64,000 nucleotides of DNA from Pelodictyon luteolum (GTDB taxonomy: Bacteria; Bacteroidota; Chlorobiia; Chlorobiales; Chlorobiaceae), in contig NZ_LVWG01000030.1 in the NCBI RefSeq assembly GCF_001622165.1, positions 21,149-85,148 on the forward strand, written 5' to 3'. A program made the position numbers and the translations under genes. The notes under the pieces are model-generated. The model was not told where the DNA came from. It worked only from the letters and a program-made list of their open reading frames with translations, and did no database searches. Positions 18,333-28,371 of this stretch are shown in pieces; positions within the stretch are counted from its first letter, which is position 1; every line of letters starts with the position of its first letter.

Positions 18333-20282
18333 ATGCCGTCAAACACTATTGTCGAGCGGGTAGCCGCTGATCTTGCCAAATACCCTCCGTTCGACAAGCT
18401 CGCTGCTGAAGTACTCGGTGAGCTTGCCTCCTCGGTCAGCGTCAGCTACCATGAAGAGGGGGAGCTGCTGTTCAGAAAGGATGATCCCCTCAAAGGCGCC
18501 GCCTTCATGGTCATGAAAGGAGCTGTAAAGCTCTATGACCGCATTGACGGAGAGGAAGTGCTTGTCGACATGTACGACGAGGGTGATGTGTTCGGCGTTC
18601 GGGCCATATTCGGAGGCGATGGCTACCTGCTCTATGCCCAGGTTGCCGAAGAGAGCCTCATTTATGATATCCCCGTTGAGAAAATAAAGGCACTCATTGC
18701 CGCCGATGCCGGCGTGTCGATGTTTTTTGCCGGCGAGTTCGCCAAAAGCGTCCAGGAAATCGAGCGTACCCTTTCCTCTGCATTCTCGCTTCGCCGCCAG
18801 GGGCCGACAGGCCCCTCCTGCAGCAGTTTTCTAGAGCACGAGACCCTCGAGGTCAAGCCTGTCGTCAACGTCGTAACCTGCCCTGAAGACATCAGCGTGC
18901 GGGAGGCTGCCGTCATCATGGCGGAATGCAACATCGGCTCCATCCTTGTCGTTTCCCCGGAAGGGCACCCCCGCGGCATCATTACCGATACCGACCTCCG
19001 CAAAAAGGTCGTTGCCGTGTCGGGGCCGGTCAATGAACGGCCGGTGCGCGATATCATGAGCAGCCCCGTCTACACCATCACGGGTGGAAAAACCGTTGCC
19101 GACATGGTGATGCTCATGGTGAAGACGAAGCTCCGGCATTTCTGCATCACTCTTGACGGTACCATTGACAGCCCGGTCAGGGGTATAATATCCGAGCATG
19201 ACATCATAACCTCTGAAGGCAACAACCCCGCAGTCATCATGAAGGAGATCATGGCGGCTGACGATGTAGAACAGTTCAAAGCCGAGCGCGACAAGGCAGA
19301 AAACCTCCTTGGAACCTACATGGGCCAGAACGTGGCGGTTCATTTCATGACGAGCATCATCACGGAAATCAACGATGCCATCATTACCCGCGCAATCCGC
19401 ACGACAATTGCCGCACTGCAGGCTGAAGGGCGCCCGCTCCCTTCAGTGCCGTTCTCCTGGCTCTCGCTCGGCAGTGAGGGCCGCAAGGAGCAGCTTCTGA
19501 GGACCGACCAGGACAACGCGCTCCTGTACGCAGATCCCGCCGGGCACGAACGGGAGGCGGTCCGTGAGTTTTTCCTTGAGCTGGCCAGGCGGGTGACGGG
19601 TATGCTGGAGGGGGCGGGGTTCGTGCGATGCCCGGCCGAAGTCATGGCTTCCAATCCGAAATGGTGCCTGCCGCTCTCTGAATGGAAAAGCTGTTTCAGG
19701 CGATGGATTGAAACGCCGGAGCCGAAAGCGGTGATGCACTCCACAATCTTTTTTGATTTCAGGCCGGTATACGGTGACGCATCGCTTGCAGGTGAGCTGA
19801 AAAGGGACGTGTTCGACAGCATTGCCAGAGGGCGCGGCTTTCTTGAATTCTTTGCCAAAAACGCCCTGCAGAACCCTCCTCCGCTCGGGTTTTTCCGGAA
19901 CTTCATGGTTGAGAAAAGCCGCGACCATGCAAATGAATTCGACATCAAGTCCCGGGCTATGATGCCGCTTGCCGATGCGGCACGCGTGCTCAGTTACCAG
20001 CTGAGGATCCCCGAGTATTTCAGCACTGTCGAGCGCTTCCAACGTATCGGTGAGCTCGAGCCGGCCCTCTCCGGGCTCTCGCTTGAAGCAGCTGCCGCCT
20101 ATGAGTTTTTGATGAAGCTGCGCGCCCTCAACGGGCTTGAGCACTCCAGCTCCGGCCGCTACATCAAGCCCGAAAGTCTCAATAAGCTCGACCGGCAGAT
20201 GCTCCGCAACGTCTTCACTACCATTGGCGAGATCCAGCAAACCCTGAACCTGAGGTTCCAGCTTGACTATATCCGCGACTGA
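18333..20282 (+). CDS. cNMP-binding / CBS-pair / DUF294 nucleotidyltransferase-like protein
   Basis: 649 residues in four parts: a cyclic-nucleotide-binding-like domain (about 20-150), a paired CBS domain (about 185-315, with GSILVVSPEGHPRGIITDTDLR), a DUF294 nucleotidyltransferase-like domain (SLGSEGRKEQLLRTDQDNAL near 380, the GS...D.D pattern of GlnD-type transferases), and a DUF294 C-terminal helical domain. It looks like a nucleotide-sensing signalling protein; the target is unknown. The exonuclease gene starts inside its last codons, an arrangement I recall from other bacteria, so the two probably act together. Confidence 0.9.
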   Translation: MPSNTIVERVAADLAKYPPFDKLAAEVLGELASSVSVSYHEEGELLFRKDDPLKGAAFMVMKGAVKLYDRIDGEEVLVDMYDEGDVFGVRAIFGGDGYLLYAQVAEESLIYDIPVEKIKALIAADAGVSMFFAGEFAKSVQEIERTLSSAFSLRRQGPTGPSCSSFLEHETLEVKPVVNVVTCPEDISVREAAVIMAECNIGSILVVSPEGHPRGIITDTDLRKKVVAVSGPVNERPVRDIMSSPVYTITGGKTVADMVMLMVKTKLRHFCITLDGTIDSPVRGIISEHDIITSEGNNPAVIMKEIMAADDVEQFKAERDKAENLLGTYMGQNVAVHFMTSIITEINDAIITRAIRTTIAALQAEGRPLPSVPFSWLSLGSEGRKEQLLRTDQDNALLYADPAGHEREAVREFFLELARRVTGMLEGAGFVRCPAEVMASNPKWCLPLSEWKSCFRRWIETPEPKAVMHSTIFFDFRPVYGDASLAGELKRDVFDSIARGRGFLEFFAKNALQNPPPLGFFRNFMVEKSRDHANEFDIKSRAMMPLADAARVLSYQLRIPEYFSTVERFQRIGELEPALSGLSLEAAAAYEFLMKLRALNGLEHSSSGRYIKPESLNKLDRQMLRNVFTTIGEIQQTLNLRFQLDYIRD

Positions 20283-20973
20283 CATACTGCTTCTCCAGAC
20301 CGCCCTCTGGCGGTGCCGGAACGGTAAGCTTCCCGGGGCAGTCTGCCGTTATCTGCAGTCGATGAAGGATCGTCCGAAGGGCAATACCCCCTTAGAGTCG
20401 GTCCGCATGGTGGTGTTCGATACGGAGACGACAGGGTTCGATGTGAAATCCGACGGGGTCATCTCCATCGGAGCCGTGGCAATAACGGGACTCTCAATCA
20501 ACGTTGCCGACTCATTCGAGGTACTGGTCCGTCAGGACCGGGTCGGGCGCAGCGAGGCCGTTGCGGTTCACGGTCTGCTGAAAAAAGACATAGCCGGCGG
20601 GGCAGGTGAGCTTGAAGCTGCCGAAGCGTTCCTCGAGTACATCGGCTCATCGATCCTTGTCGCCCAGCATGCATCGTTTGACGTTGGCATGCTGAACAGG
20701 ATTCTTTCCGAGACCTTCCGCATACGGCTTTTCAATGGTGTTGTCGATACCGCCAGCCTTGCCAAACGCCTCGAGAAAGGACCGTACTACAACCTTGCCC
20801 ATAAAGTCGGAGAGTACCGTCTCGATCATCTCTGCCAGCGCTACGGCATCCGCCTCTACGATCGCCATACGGCCGCCGGCGACGCCTACCTCACCGCACA
20901 GCTTCTGCAGCGCCTCCTTGCAAAGGGGCGCACTGCCGGCATCACAACGGCTGGGCGGCTGCTCATGCAGTAA
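20263..20973 (+). CDS. DEDDh 3'-5' exonuclease (DnaQ/epsilon-like)
   Basis: 236 residues. The exonuclease motifs are VVFDTETTGFD (Asp and Glu of Exo I), HASFDVGMLNR (Exo II) and HTAAGDAYLTA (His and Asp of Exo III). It starts at a TTG inside the DUF294 gene, overlapping it by 20 bases; an ATG at 20362 also exists, but the N-terminal stretch before it (LPGAVCRYL, then a Pro-rich piece) resembles the N-terminus of stand-alone epsilon-like proteins that pair with DUF294 proteins, so I keep the longer form. It is not the replicative epsilon subunit by context. Confidence 0.88.
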   Translation: MTISATDILLLQTALWRCRNGKLPGAVCRYLQSMKDRPKGNTPLESVRMVVFDTETTGFDVKSDGVISIGAVAITGLSINVADSFEVLVRQDRVGRSEAVAVHGLLKKDIAGGAGELEAAEAFLEYIGSSILVAQHASFDVGMLNRILSETFRIRLFNGVVDTASLAKRLEKGPYYNLAHKVGEYRLDHLCQRYGIRLYDRHTAAGDAYLTAQLLQRLLAKGRTAGITTAGRLLMQ

Positions 20974-21000
20974 GGCCTGTGCACCTCTGGCTGTAGAGGG

Positions 21001-21789
21001 TCAGTCTTTTCCTGAAATAATGATCAGACGGGGGGAGTTGAGCGGGTCGAACGCTTCACCATGGTAGCTTCCGGCGATGCTCATAGGGCGGAGCCCCGCT
21101 TCGCTGAGCATGCCGGTGATTGTGTCCGGCTGGAACAGGCGCACAGATTCAGTGAAGGAGACCGTTTCACCCGAGTCGCTGGTGATTATGATGTCCTTTC
21201 TGATCCGGCCGTCTTCGATGCTGCGCGTTTCTTCGACTGCCAGTTCCCCCGAGCGCCGGACCGAGTGCGGTACGAGGGTTCTTTCCAGATGCCGGGGGTT
21301 GATGAGGTCAAGCACATACTTTCCACCAGGGACAAGGGCCCTATGGACGGCCTCAAGCACTATCCGGTCGTCTTCGGGCGCTTCGAAATAACCGAAACTG
21401 GTGAACAGCTGCACGGCGAGGCCGTAGGATGCCCTTTCGTCGATGTTGCGCATGTCCCGGCAGGTGAAGCGGATGTCGAGTGAATGGCGCTCAGCTTCAA
21501 TGCGGGCCTGTTCGAGGAGGTAAGGGGAGAGGTCGTTTGCCGTAACCCTGCAGCCGAGCTTCCGGAGCTCCAGCGCGTGGCGGCCGGCTCCGCAGGCTAT
21601 GTCGAGGACCGTAAGACCCTGGGAGGCGGTGCCTTCGGGATCGGTAAGCCGCAGAATGGTCTGTACGCACCGGGCAGCTTCATCCCTGTCCCTGTGGCTG
21701 TAGATCCTGAGATAGAAAGGATGGTTGAACCAGTCCTGAAACCATTTCCCCGATGGTTCATTTCCGGACGGGGATGGATCTCTTTGCAT
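21001..21789 (-). CDS. SAM-dependent methyltransferase
   Basis: 262 residues, class I Rossmann methyltransferase. Motif I is VLDIACGAGRHALEL near residue 62, followed by VTANDLSPYLLEQAR with the acidic residue for the SAM ribose; FTSFGYFEAPEDD and LVPGGKYVLDLINP are later motifs. The family also contains small-molecule methylases; the substrate is not evident. It stands alone, converging on the exonuclease gene 27 bases away. Confidence 0.85.
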   Translation of the reverse strand: MQRDPSPSGNEPSGKWFQDWFNHPFYLRIYSHRDRDEAARCVQTILRLTDPEGTASQGLTVLDIACGAGRHALELRKLGCRVTANDLSPYLLEQARIEAERHSLDIRFTCRDMRNIDERASYGLAVQLFTSFGYFEAPEDDRIVLEAVHRALVPGGKYVLDLINPRHLERTLVPHSVRRSGELAVEETRSIEDGRIRKDIIITSDSGETVSFTESVRLFQPDTITGMLSEAGLRPMSIAGSYHGEAFDPLNSPRLIIISGKD

Positions 21790-21913
21790 TCGCTGTTCTC
21801 ACTCTCTTGTGTGTTCCCATCATCCTCCTGCAGTTGAAGGGTTTCGGGACGTGTAGGGGGGACGGGCGTCGGCAGGGACCCTGAAGGCGCCCTGCCATGA
21901 GACGGGGAACCGT

Positions 21914-22108
21914 TTACTTTACGGAGTCGCTGATTGCCTTGGTGAGGATTGCCTGGTCGTTTTCACCGTTGGGGATGCGGACATTCTTTTCAACGAACTT
22001 CCATGCATTGCGCTTTTCGGATTTAACGGAAAACACGAGCTTTGCTACCTTGAAATCGCTGGTTCCGCTTTTCTTGTTTTTATCGCCGAACGACTGTTTC
22101 TTTGCCAT
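21914..22108 (-). CDS. Small basic protein of unknown function
   Basis: 64 residues, MAKKQSFGDKNKKSGTS at the start, then a mixed strand-helix pattern (KVAKLVFSVKSEKRNAWKFVEKNVRIP). No domain recognised. The composition and codon use are protein-like and it fills the space between pyrC and the methyltransferase, so I accept it. A short 7-base inverted repeat (21871-21877 with 21890-21896) lies beyond its 3' end but has no T-run. Confidence 0.6.
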   Translation of the reverse strand: MAKKQSFGDKNKKSGTSDFKVAKLVFSVKSEKRNAWKFVEKNVRIPNGENDQAILTKAISDSVK

Positions 22109-22210
22109 GGTTGGTGAGGTGGTTCTATTTGTTGTCTAAAAAGAAAACGAAAGTAATAAAAATTAATGCCATAACCAAGATCGGACTTCACCGTTCTATG
22201 GCCGCCCATT

Positions 22211-23539
22211 TCATGCACCGGGCGCTTCAGTAAAAATGCCCTTGTGATAGATTCCGAGCGGGCGTCCTGTCAGCTGGCGGCCGATGAAGGGCGTATTCGA
22301 GGATTTGGAACGGATATGGCCGGCATCCACCCTCCAGACGGCTTCGGGATCGATGAGGGTGAGGTTGGCTTTTTCCCCTTCACGAATGCGTATCGGGGGG
22401 AGCTGCAGGATTTTTCTCGGATTGACCGAAAGCAGTTCAACCGCCCGCTGCATTGTGATGACTCCTTTCATCACCAGTTCCGTCATGGTCAGGCCCAGCG
22501 AGGTTTCCAGCCCGATGATGCCGAACGATGCTTCGCCGGGGGGGCACTCCTTTTCGTGGAGGGCATGCGGCGCATGGTCGGTGGCGATGGCGTCCGCAGT
22601 TCCGTCGGCAAGGGCTTCCAGCACCGCGTCCCTGTTCTTCGGGGATGTAAGCGGTGGCTTCATGATGAAGTTGCCTTTCTTTTCTGCCTGGTAGAGGTCC
22701 TGGTCGGTCAGGGTGAAGTGGTGCGGGGTGACCTCGCAGCTCACCTGCAGTCCCTCCCGCTTGGCTTCCCGGATCAGCTGGAGCGATGCTGCCGTGCTGA
22801 GGTGGGCTGCGTGGTATCGGGGGCGGGAGAGCGGGGCGTGCAGCTTGTGTTCTTCGAGCCAGCGGAGCAGCATGAGGTCACGGGCAAGCATCATGGCCTC
22901 TGAGATGTCGGGGATTCCCTTGAGTCCGAGTTTCGACGACCACATTCCCTCATTCATGACTCCTCCCGTCGTCAGGGAGCGGTCTTCACAGTGCTGGATG
23001 ATGAGCATGTCGAAGTTTGATGCGTATTCAAACGCAAGGCGCATCGACTGGCTTGCCTGGATGGCCGTGCCGTCATCTGATACAGCCGTGACGCCGTAGG
23101 TTTTCAGGCTGCCGAACGCCGTGAGCTTCTCACCGCGGCTTCCCTCGGTCATGGCGGCAATCACTTCAAGGTCGACAGGAAGGCTTGCGGCATGGTAACG
23201 GATGAAGGTGACGCCCTGCGGGCTGTCGATGACGGGGGTAGTGTTCGGCATCAGCGCCACTCCGGTGAATCCACCGGCAGCAGCGGCAGCGGCGCCGCTT
23301 TCGAGCGTTTCCTTGTATTCCTGGCCGGGTTCGCGGAAATGACAGTGCATATCGAAGAGACCCGGAGAGAGCAGCTTCCCCTCCATAGCAACGACTTTTT
23401 CTCCTCTCCGAGGCTCGAGCGGGGTGTCTCCGATCGAGAGGGTTTCGATGATGCCGTTGTCGGATACCCTGATGGAGCCTTTTGTATCAAGGCCGTCCGG
23501 GGGGCTGATGATATGCGCCTGCTGAAAAACTATGCTCAT
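22211..23539 (-). CDS. pyrC: Dihydroorotase, class I
   Basis: About 442 residues. It closes N-carbamoyl-L-aspartate to L-dihydroorotate in pyrimidine synthesis. Zinc ligands are in FDMHCHFREPGQEYKET (HxH), in IIQHCEDRSL and AAHLSTA, and in ATDHAPHALHEKE with the catalytic Asp. The substrate run GIIGLETSLGL is also typical. The frame opens at 23554 (five extra residues); I chose 23539, MSIVFQQ, by comparison with the family start. It follows the FAH-family gene closely and is likely cotranscribed with it. Confidence 0.95.
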   Translation of the reverse strand: MSIVFQQAHIISPPDGLDTKGSIRVSDNGIIETLSIGDTPLEPRRGEKVVAMEGKLLSPGLFDMHCHFREPGQEYKETLESGAAAAAAGGFTGVALMPNTTPVIDSPQGVTFIRYHAASLPVDLEVIAAMTEGSRGEKLTAFGSLKTYGVTAVSDDGTAIQASQSMRLAFEYASNFDMLIIQHCEDRSLTTGGVMNEGMWSSKLGLKGIPDISEAMMLARDLMLLRWLEEHKLHAPLSRPRYHAAHLSTAASLQLIREAKREGLQVSCEVTPHHFTLTDQDLYQAEKKGNFIMKPPLTSPKNRDAVLEALADGTADAIATDHAPHALHEKECPPGEASFGIIGLETSLGLTMTELVMKGVITMQRAVELLSVNPRKILQLPPIRIREGEKANLTLIDPEAVWRVDAGHIRSKSSNTPFIGRQLTGRPLGIYHKGIFTEAPGA

Positions 23540-23556
23540 GGATATGGGGTGCATGG

Positions 23557-24297
23557 TTATGGGTTGTGCTCTTTCTCCACAGTGGCTTCAAGGACTGCCA
23601 GCTCTAGAGGTGCGCCGGAGGCATCAGGCATGGAAAGCGAAGCCCGGAGCGAGTCTCCGGGAGAGACGGGTCCGACTCCTGCCGGAGTGCCGGTAAATAT
23701 CAGGTCACCCTGACGCAGCCCGTAAAGATACGACAAATAGTGGACAAGCGCTGAGGGAGTATGGATCATTTCACCAAGCGTCGCATGCTGGAGTAAAACG
23801 CCGTTGCAGTGGAGCGAAATCGACCAGTCGTCTCCGGGAATGGACCCATCGAGCCGGACAAGGTCGGAAACGAGTGCGCTGCTGCGGAACCCCTTGCTTT
23901 TCAGCCAGGGGTTCCCGGCTTTCTTTGCTTCAAGCTGTACGTCGCGAAGCGTCATGTCGAGACCTGCGCCGATGGCCGAGATGTATTCCATTGCACCTTC
24001 TTCAGGGCATCCGTCGGTGTCGCGCCCGACCAGGAGCACTATTTCAGCCTCGAAGTGCATCAAGCGGGAGAGGGGGCGGCCTTCGAAGTGCGGCATCCTG
24101 ATTATCGCGTCAGGGGCAAGTGCGGTGGCCGGCTTCATGAAGATGATCGGCTCCGGGTCGGGGGACGCCGCTGCTTGCGGGGCAGCGCCTTCCATCATGA
24201 GCATCTCCAGGGCGTGCAGGCGGTAGTTCTTTCCGACACAGAAGATTGAATGCGGCGAAAGCCGGTGTCGGGATATGAGGATGGGGGACTTTCTCAT
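23557..24297 (-). CDS. Fumarylacetoacetate hydrolase-family protein
   Basis: About 246 residues. FAH fold with the FAHD1-like start IFCVGKNYRLHALEM, metal ligands in MHFEAEIVLLVGRD, and the C-terminal run DLIFTGTPAGVGPVSPGD. Family members hydrolyse C-C bonds or decarboxylate beta-keto acids (acylpyruvase, oxaloacetate decarboxylase); which applies here cannot be read. ATG 24297 is the second of two nearby starts (24306 also possible). It is just upstream of pyrC. Confidence 0.88.
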   Translation of the reverse strand: MRKSPILISRHRLSPHSIFCVGKNYRLHALEMLMMEGAAPQAAASPDPEPIIFMKPATALAPDAIIRMPHFEGRPLSRLMHFEAEIVLLVGRDTDGCPEEGAMEYISAIGAGLDMTLRDVQLEAKKAGNPWLKSKGFRSSALVSDLVRLDGSIPGDDWSISLHCNGVLLQHATLGEMIHTPSALVHYLSYLYGLRQGDLIFTGTPAGVGPVSPGDSLRASLSMPDASGAPLELAVLEATVEKEHNP

Positions 24298-24457
24298 GGC
24301 ATCCATGTCGGCTGTGTTGCGATTGTGTTAATTGGGCTCCCGGCAGTCCGGTTTCGGGTGTCCGGAGCGCCCCGCAGCGGCGGGAAAGCCTTCCGTTTTA
24401 TTATCTTATTGTATGATAACGGATGTATGATTCCAACAGTTTATTTCTCCTGATTTT

Positions 24458-25092
24458 TTGGTGCAAGTGAGCCTGATGCCGCATCGACACAAGGCGGGGA
24501 TACGTGCTTCGTCCATCAGGGCGCGGAAATCGATACCCGCCCCCGAGGCCCTGGCCATGAGCCGGGCTGCGGCGAAGCTTGCTTTGGCTGTTGAAGAGCT
24601 GGCTGGAGCCCGCGCGGTGCACATCTACCTGCCGATGCAAGCGGCGGGGGAGATGGATACGTCTTCACTGGCCGGCGGTCTCCTGGCTATGGGAATTCCC
24701 CTCATGGTCCCTGTCATTGAAGATGATGATGAAGATGAGGATGAGAAGAAGGGGGGGGACTGGTTTCAGTAGTGTATCGCCCCGGCATGCCGCTTGTGCG
24801 TTCCCGTTTCGGCAGCCCTGAGCCCCTGGAGCGCTCTTTGGGTGATGAATATCAGATTGATGCGGTTGTCGTACCTGTTGTCTCGGTGGACCGGAGCGGG
24901 TACCGTCTCGGGTATGGCAAAGGGTTTTATGACCGTTTTTTTGCTCATCTTTCCCGGCGGGGCATGCGTCCATGCCGAATCGGGTTCGGGTTCAGCATGC
25001 AGCTTCATGCCAGCCTGCCGCGTGACCCATGGGATGAGCCGCTCGACCTGTTTGTAGATGAAAATGCTGTAATGAGATTTAATTCATATTAA
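24458..25092 (+). pseudogene. 5-formyltetrahydrofolate cyclo-ligase, split by a -1 frameshift at a G8 tract
   Basis: Two frames together make one 5-FCL protein. The first (24458-24772) gives the N-terminal part with IRARKSIPAPEALAMSRAAA and the VHIYLPMQAAGEMDT segment; it ends 14 bases past a run of eight G at 24751-24758. The second, in the -1 frame, continues GLVSVVYRPGMPLVRSRFG, then EPLERSL and the signature DRSGYRLGYGKGFYDRFF. One added G would join them. An acidic run EDDDEDEDE just before the tract is unusual. Causes could be a true mutation, phase-variable slippage, or a sequencing error. The enzyme turns 5-formyl-THF into 5,10-methenyl-THF. Possible starts: TTG 24458, GTG 24461 or 24467, ATG 24476. 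Confidence 0.85.
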
Positions 25093-25106
25093 GATAAATG
25101 CATGTC

Positions 25107-27242
25107 ATGAGTGAAGAAACACGAGATGCGAAGCTTCCCAAAAGCCAGGATCCCCAAGCTGATTTCAAAGACGAGACTCTCTTTGTAAACCGCGAGCTCA
25201 GCTGGATATATTTCAATCAGCGCGTCCTCGAAGAGGCAGTGAACGGAGGAGCGCATCCGCTTCTTGAGAGGGTCAAGTTCATTTCCATCTTCAGTTCCAA
25301 CCTCGACGAATACTTCATGATCCGCGTGGCGGGCATAGAAGACCAGTATGAGGCCGGCATTCAGGACCGGACCATCGACGGGTTCACCCCCATTGAGCAG
25401 CTTGACAGCATCCGCGAGATGGTCACCCGGCAGATCATCCAGCGCAACAACTGCTTCTACAACGATCTGCTTCCCGCAATGCAGAAGGAGGGAATCAGTT
25501 TCGTATGCTTCAATGATCTTGACGCATCCCGCAAAGAGGCGCTGAGACGGTATTTCCGGCAGGAGATCTATCCGGTTCTGACGCCGCTGGCTTTCGATAC
25601 CGGCCATCCGTTTCCTTTCATGTCGAACCTTTCCCTGAATCTCGCCATAGAGCTTGAAGACGCTGAATCCGGCATGAAGCGGTTTGCAAGGGTGAAGGTG
25701 CCGAGCATCCTTCCGAGGATGCTTCCTTTCAGCAGTATCGAGGGTCTTTGTTTCGATGACGGCATCACCAGGTTCATCTGGCTTGAGGATCTTATCAGGA
25801 ACAACCTCGACATGCTTTTCCCGAAGATGCGGATCATCAAGTCACATCTTTTCCGCCTTGTCCGCAACGCTGATATTGAAATCGAGGAGGATGAGGCAGG
25901 CGATCTGCTTGAGACGATCGAGCAGGGAATCCGTTCACGACGGTATGGCAAGGTTGTCCGGCTCGACATCAGTCCTGAAATGCCGGATTCGGTGCGCAAG
26001 CTCCTCATGAAGAATCTCCAGGTATCGGAGCGCAACGTCTATGCCATCGAGGGCATACTTGGCCTCGGCTGCCTGATTGACCTGCTCCGCATAGAGCGCC
26101 CCGACCTCAAGGATGAACCCTTCGTTCCGGCCAATCCCATCGAAGACCAGTACGGGCGAAACATTTTTGCGGCAATCCGGACCCGCGACCAGCTGCTCTA
26201 TCATCCTTATGACTCATTCCAGCCTGTTGTCGATTTCATCGCTCAGGCGGCAGCCGATCCCGATGTACTCTCCATCAAACAGACCCTTTACCGCGTCGGC
26301 AGCAATTCTCCGATCGTCAAGGCCCTCATGAAAGCCGCAGAATCCGGCAAGCAGGTTGCCGTTCTCGTGGAGCTGAAGGCACGTTTTGACGAGGAGAACA
26401 ACATCGTCTGGGCCAGAGCGCTTGAAGATGTCGGAGCGCATGTCATCTATGGGCTGCCGGGTTTAAAAACACACGCCAAGCTGACCCTGGTCGTTCGTCG
26501 CGAGTACCACCAACTGCAGCGATACCTTCATCTCGGGACCGGCAACTACAACCCGGCGACAGGCAAGATCTATACCGACTACAGCCTCTTCACCTCGAAC
26601 GATGAGATTGCTGACGATGTCGCTGAACTCTTCAACTCCCTTACCGGTTATTCAAGAAACACGGAGTACCGGAAGCTGATTGTATCACCAATCAGCACCC
26701 GCAGGCGCATCATTGAGATGATTGAGCGTGAAGTGGAGCTGAATGCGATGAAGGGCGGCGGGCGCATAATCATGAAAATGAACGCTCTTGTCGATGGACG
26801 CATCATACGATCGCTTTACAGGGCATCGGGAGCAGGAGTGAAGATCGATCTCATCATCCGCGGAATATGCTGCCTCAAGCCCGGAATTCCGGGTGTCAGC
26901 GAGAACATTTGTGTGAAAAGTGTTATCGGAAGATTTCTTGAACACAGCCGCGCGTATTATTTTGAGTGCGGTGGCGTTCCAGAGGTGTATCTTGGAAGTG
27001 CCGACCTTATGCCGAGAAATCTCGACCACCGGGTCGAAACGCTCTTTCCCGTACTGGATTCTTCCATCGTTGCAGATGTGAAGGCTGATCTGGATCTGAT
27101 CCTTGCCGACAACCTGAAGTCCTGGCTTATGCAGCCGGACGGCACCTATACTCCTTTTTCGGGAGATGGTGAAGAGGTCAACAGCCAGGCAGCGTTTCTG
27201 CATCGCTCAACGAGGAAGAAGCCGCTTTTTAACCTCAAGTAG
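25107..27242 (+). CDS. ppk1: Polyphosphate kinase 1
   Basis: About 711 residues, full family length. It polymerises the gamma-phosphate of ATP into polyphosphate. The N-terminal domain begins [17 protein letters not shown]; the autophosphorylated His is in [14 protein letters not shown] (around residue 455) and the second catalytic His in [12 protein letters not shown] (around 612). [17 protein letters not shown] is the PLD-like core. ATG 25098 lies nine bases upstream in frame and could be the start. It may be cotranscribed with rpiB seven bases downstream. Confidence 0.97.
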   Translation: MSEETRDAKLPKSQDPQADFKDETLFVNRELSWIYFNQRVLEEAVNGGAHPLLERVKFISIFSSNLDEYFMIRVAGIEDQYEAGIQDRTIDGFTPIEQLDSIREMVTRQIIQRNNCFYNDLLPAMQKEGISFVCFNDLDASRKEALRRYFRQEIYPVLTPLAFDTGHPFPFMSNLSLNLAIELEDAESGMKRFARVKVPSILPRMLPFSSIEGLCFDDGITRFIWLEDLIRNNLDMLFPKMRIIKSHLFRLVRNADIEIEEDEAGDLLETIEQGIRSRRYGKVVRLDISPEMPDSVRKLLMKNLQVSERNVYAIEGILGLGCLIDLLRIERPDLKDEPFVPANPIEDQYGRNIFAAIRTRDQLLYHPYDSFQPVVDFIAQAAADPDVLSIKQTLYRVGSNSPIVKALMKAAESGKQVAVLVELKARFDEENNIVWARALEDVGAHVIYGLPGLKTHAKLTLVVRREYHQLQRYLHLGTGNYNPATGKIYTDYSLFTSNDEIADDVAELFNSLTGYSRNTEYRKLIVSPISTRRRIIEMIEREVELNAMKGGGRIIMKMNALVDGRIIRSLYRASGAGVKIDLIIRGICCLKPGIPGVSENICVKSVIGRFLEHSRAYYFECGGVPEVYLGSADLMPRNLDHRVETLFPVLDSSIVADVKADLDLILADNLKSWLMQPDGTYTPFSGDGEEVNSQAAFLHRSTRKKPLFNLK

Positions 27243-27249
27243 CATCATC

Positions 27250-27684
27250 ATGAACATTGCAGTAGCAAGTGACCATGCCGGCGTTGAATTCAAGAAAGAT
27301 ATCGTAGCCTGGCTTGAGAGCCATGGCCATGCATGCACCGACATGGGGCCGTACACGGAGGATTCAGTCGATTACCCCGACTATGCCCACAAAGTAGCGA
27401 AAGCTGTTGCTGCAGGAGAGTACGACCAGGGGATCCTGCTCTGCGGTACCGGTATCGGTGTATCGATTTCGGCCAACAAAATTCCCGGCATCCGTGCCGC
27501 ACTCTGCTGCCGCCCTGAGTTTGCAACCCTTGCACGCCAGCATAACGATGCCAACATTCTCTGCTTTTCGGCCCGGTTCACTGATCTTGCAAGCATTCAT
27601 GAAAGCCTCGACAACTGGTTTTCCGCTGATTTTGAAGGCGGGCGGCACCAGCGCAGGGTGGATAAAATAGATCCATGCGCCTGA
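27250..27684 (+). CDS. rpiB: Ribose-5-phosphate isomerase B
   Basis: 144 residues from ATG 27250 (MNIAVASDHAG). It interconverts ribose 5-phosphate and ribulose 5-phosphate. Features: DHAG at the N-terminus, the catalytic Cys in LLCGTGIGVSISANK, and RPEFATLARQHNDANILCF. The frame is open upstream inside ppk1, but only this ATG gives the conserved start. It overlaps the CBS gene by 10 bases. Confidence 0.95.
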   Translation: MNIAVASDHAGVEFKKDIVAWLESHGHACTDMGPYTEDSVDYPDYAHKVAKAVAAGEYDQGILLCGTGIGVSISANKIPGIRAALCCRPEFATLARQHNDANILCFSARFTDLASIHESLDNWFSADFEGGRHQRRVDKIDPCA

Positions 27685-28367
27685 GCGACTGCATGGTTCA
27701 TTGCCTTGAGAGGCACTATCCCGCCTTCGAGGACTCGGCGTCAGCCGCCGTAGTCCTTGGCGTACTTCGTCGTGAAGGACTCGAAGCTGTTCCGGTCCTT
27801 CGCGACGGAATGTTCGTGGCGCTTGTCTCCTATGCCGATTTTGACAGGATTCTGGAGAAAAAAGGTACCCTTGAGGGGTTGACGATGCGCAGGCTTGGCC
27901 TTAAAAAAGGCGAAGCCGTTGCATCCGGTGATGACCTGTTCGTATTCTTTTCCCGTTTGGGGAGCATTTCCGGGCCGGTCATCCCGGTAGTGGGCGAGGG
28001 TGGAGTGTTCGAGGGCGTGGTCCGTAAGGACAAGCTTCTTGGAAGAATCGCAGAGATCTTCCATCTCGGAGAGGACGGCATGACGCTTGAACTCGAAGTG
28101 CCGGTATCGGGCATGAAGATTTCCGAAGTGATCGAGGCCATTGAGAAAAACGATGCTACAGTCCAGAGCTTCGGCTCCTATATCCCCTCGACTGAAGGGG
28201 AAGAGATGGTGATCATCCTCCGCCTTGCTGCCCAGGACCCGTTCCGTCTGGTCAAGAACCTCGAAAAGTATGGCTACGTGATCCGCTATGCCGCACCGCT
28301 TTCTGCCGTCACCGACGAGGACCTGAAAGAAAAGGCCCTCGAGTTCATCCGCTTCATGGACCTTTAG
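27675..28367 (+). CDS. CBS-pair protein with C-terminal ACT-like region
   Basis: 230 residues. Two CBS motifs (about 5-60 and 70-125) are followed by a region, from about residue 135, with the ACT-like pattern LELEVPVSGMKISEVIEAIE and VQSFGSYIPS. The layout recalls AcuB-like proteins that sense adenine nucleotides. Binding partner unknown. It overlaps rpiB by 10 bases and ends four bases before the convergent repressor gene. Confidence 0.75.
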   Translation: MRLSDCMVHCLERHYPAFEDSASAAVVLGVLRREGLEAVPVLRDGMFVALVSYADFDRILEKKGTLEGLTMRRLGLKKGEAVASGDDLFVFFSRLGSISGPVIPVVGEGGVFEGVVRKDKLLGRIAEIFHLGEDGMTLELEVPVSGMKISEVIEAIEKNDATVQSFGSYIPSTEGEEMVIILRLAAQDPFRLVKNLEKYGYVIRYAAPLSAVTDEDLKEKALEFIRFMDL

Positions 28368-28371
28368 CGGC

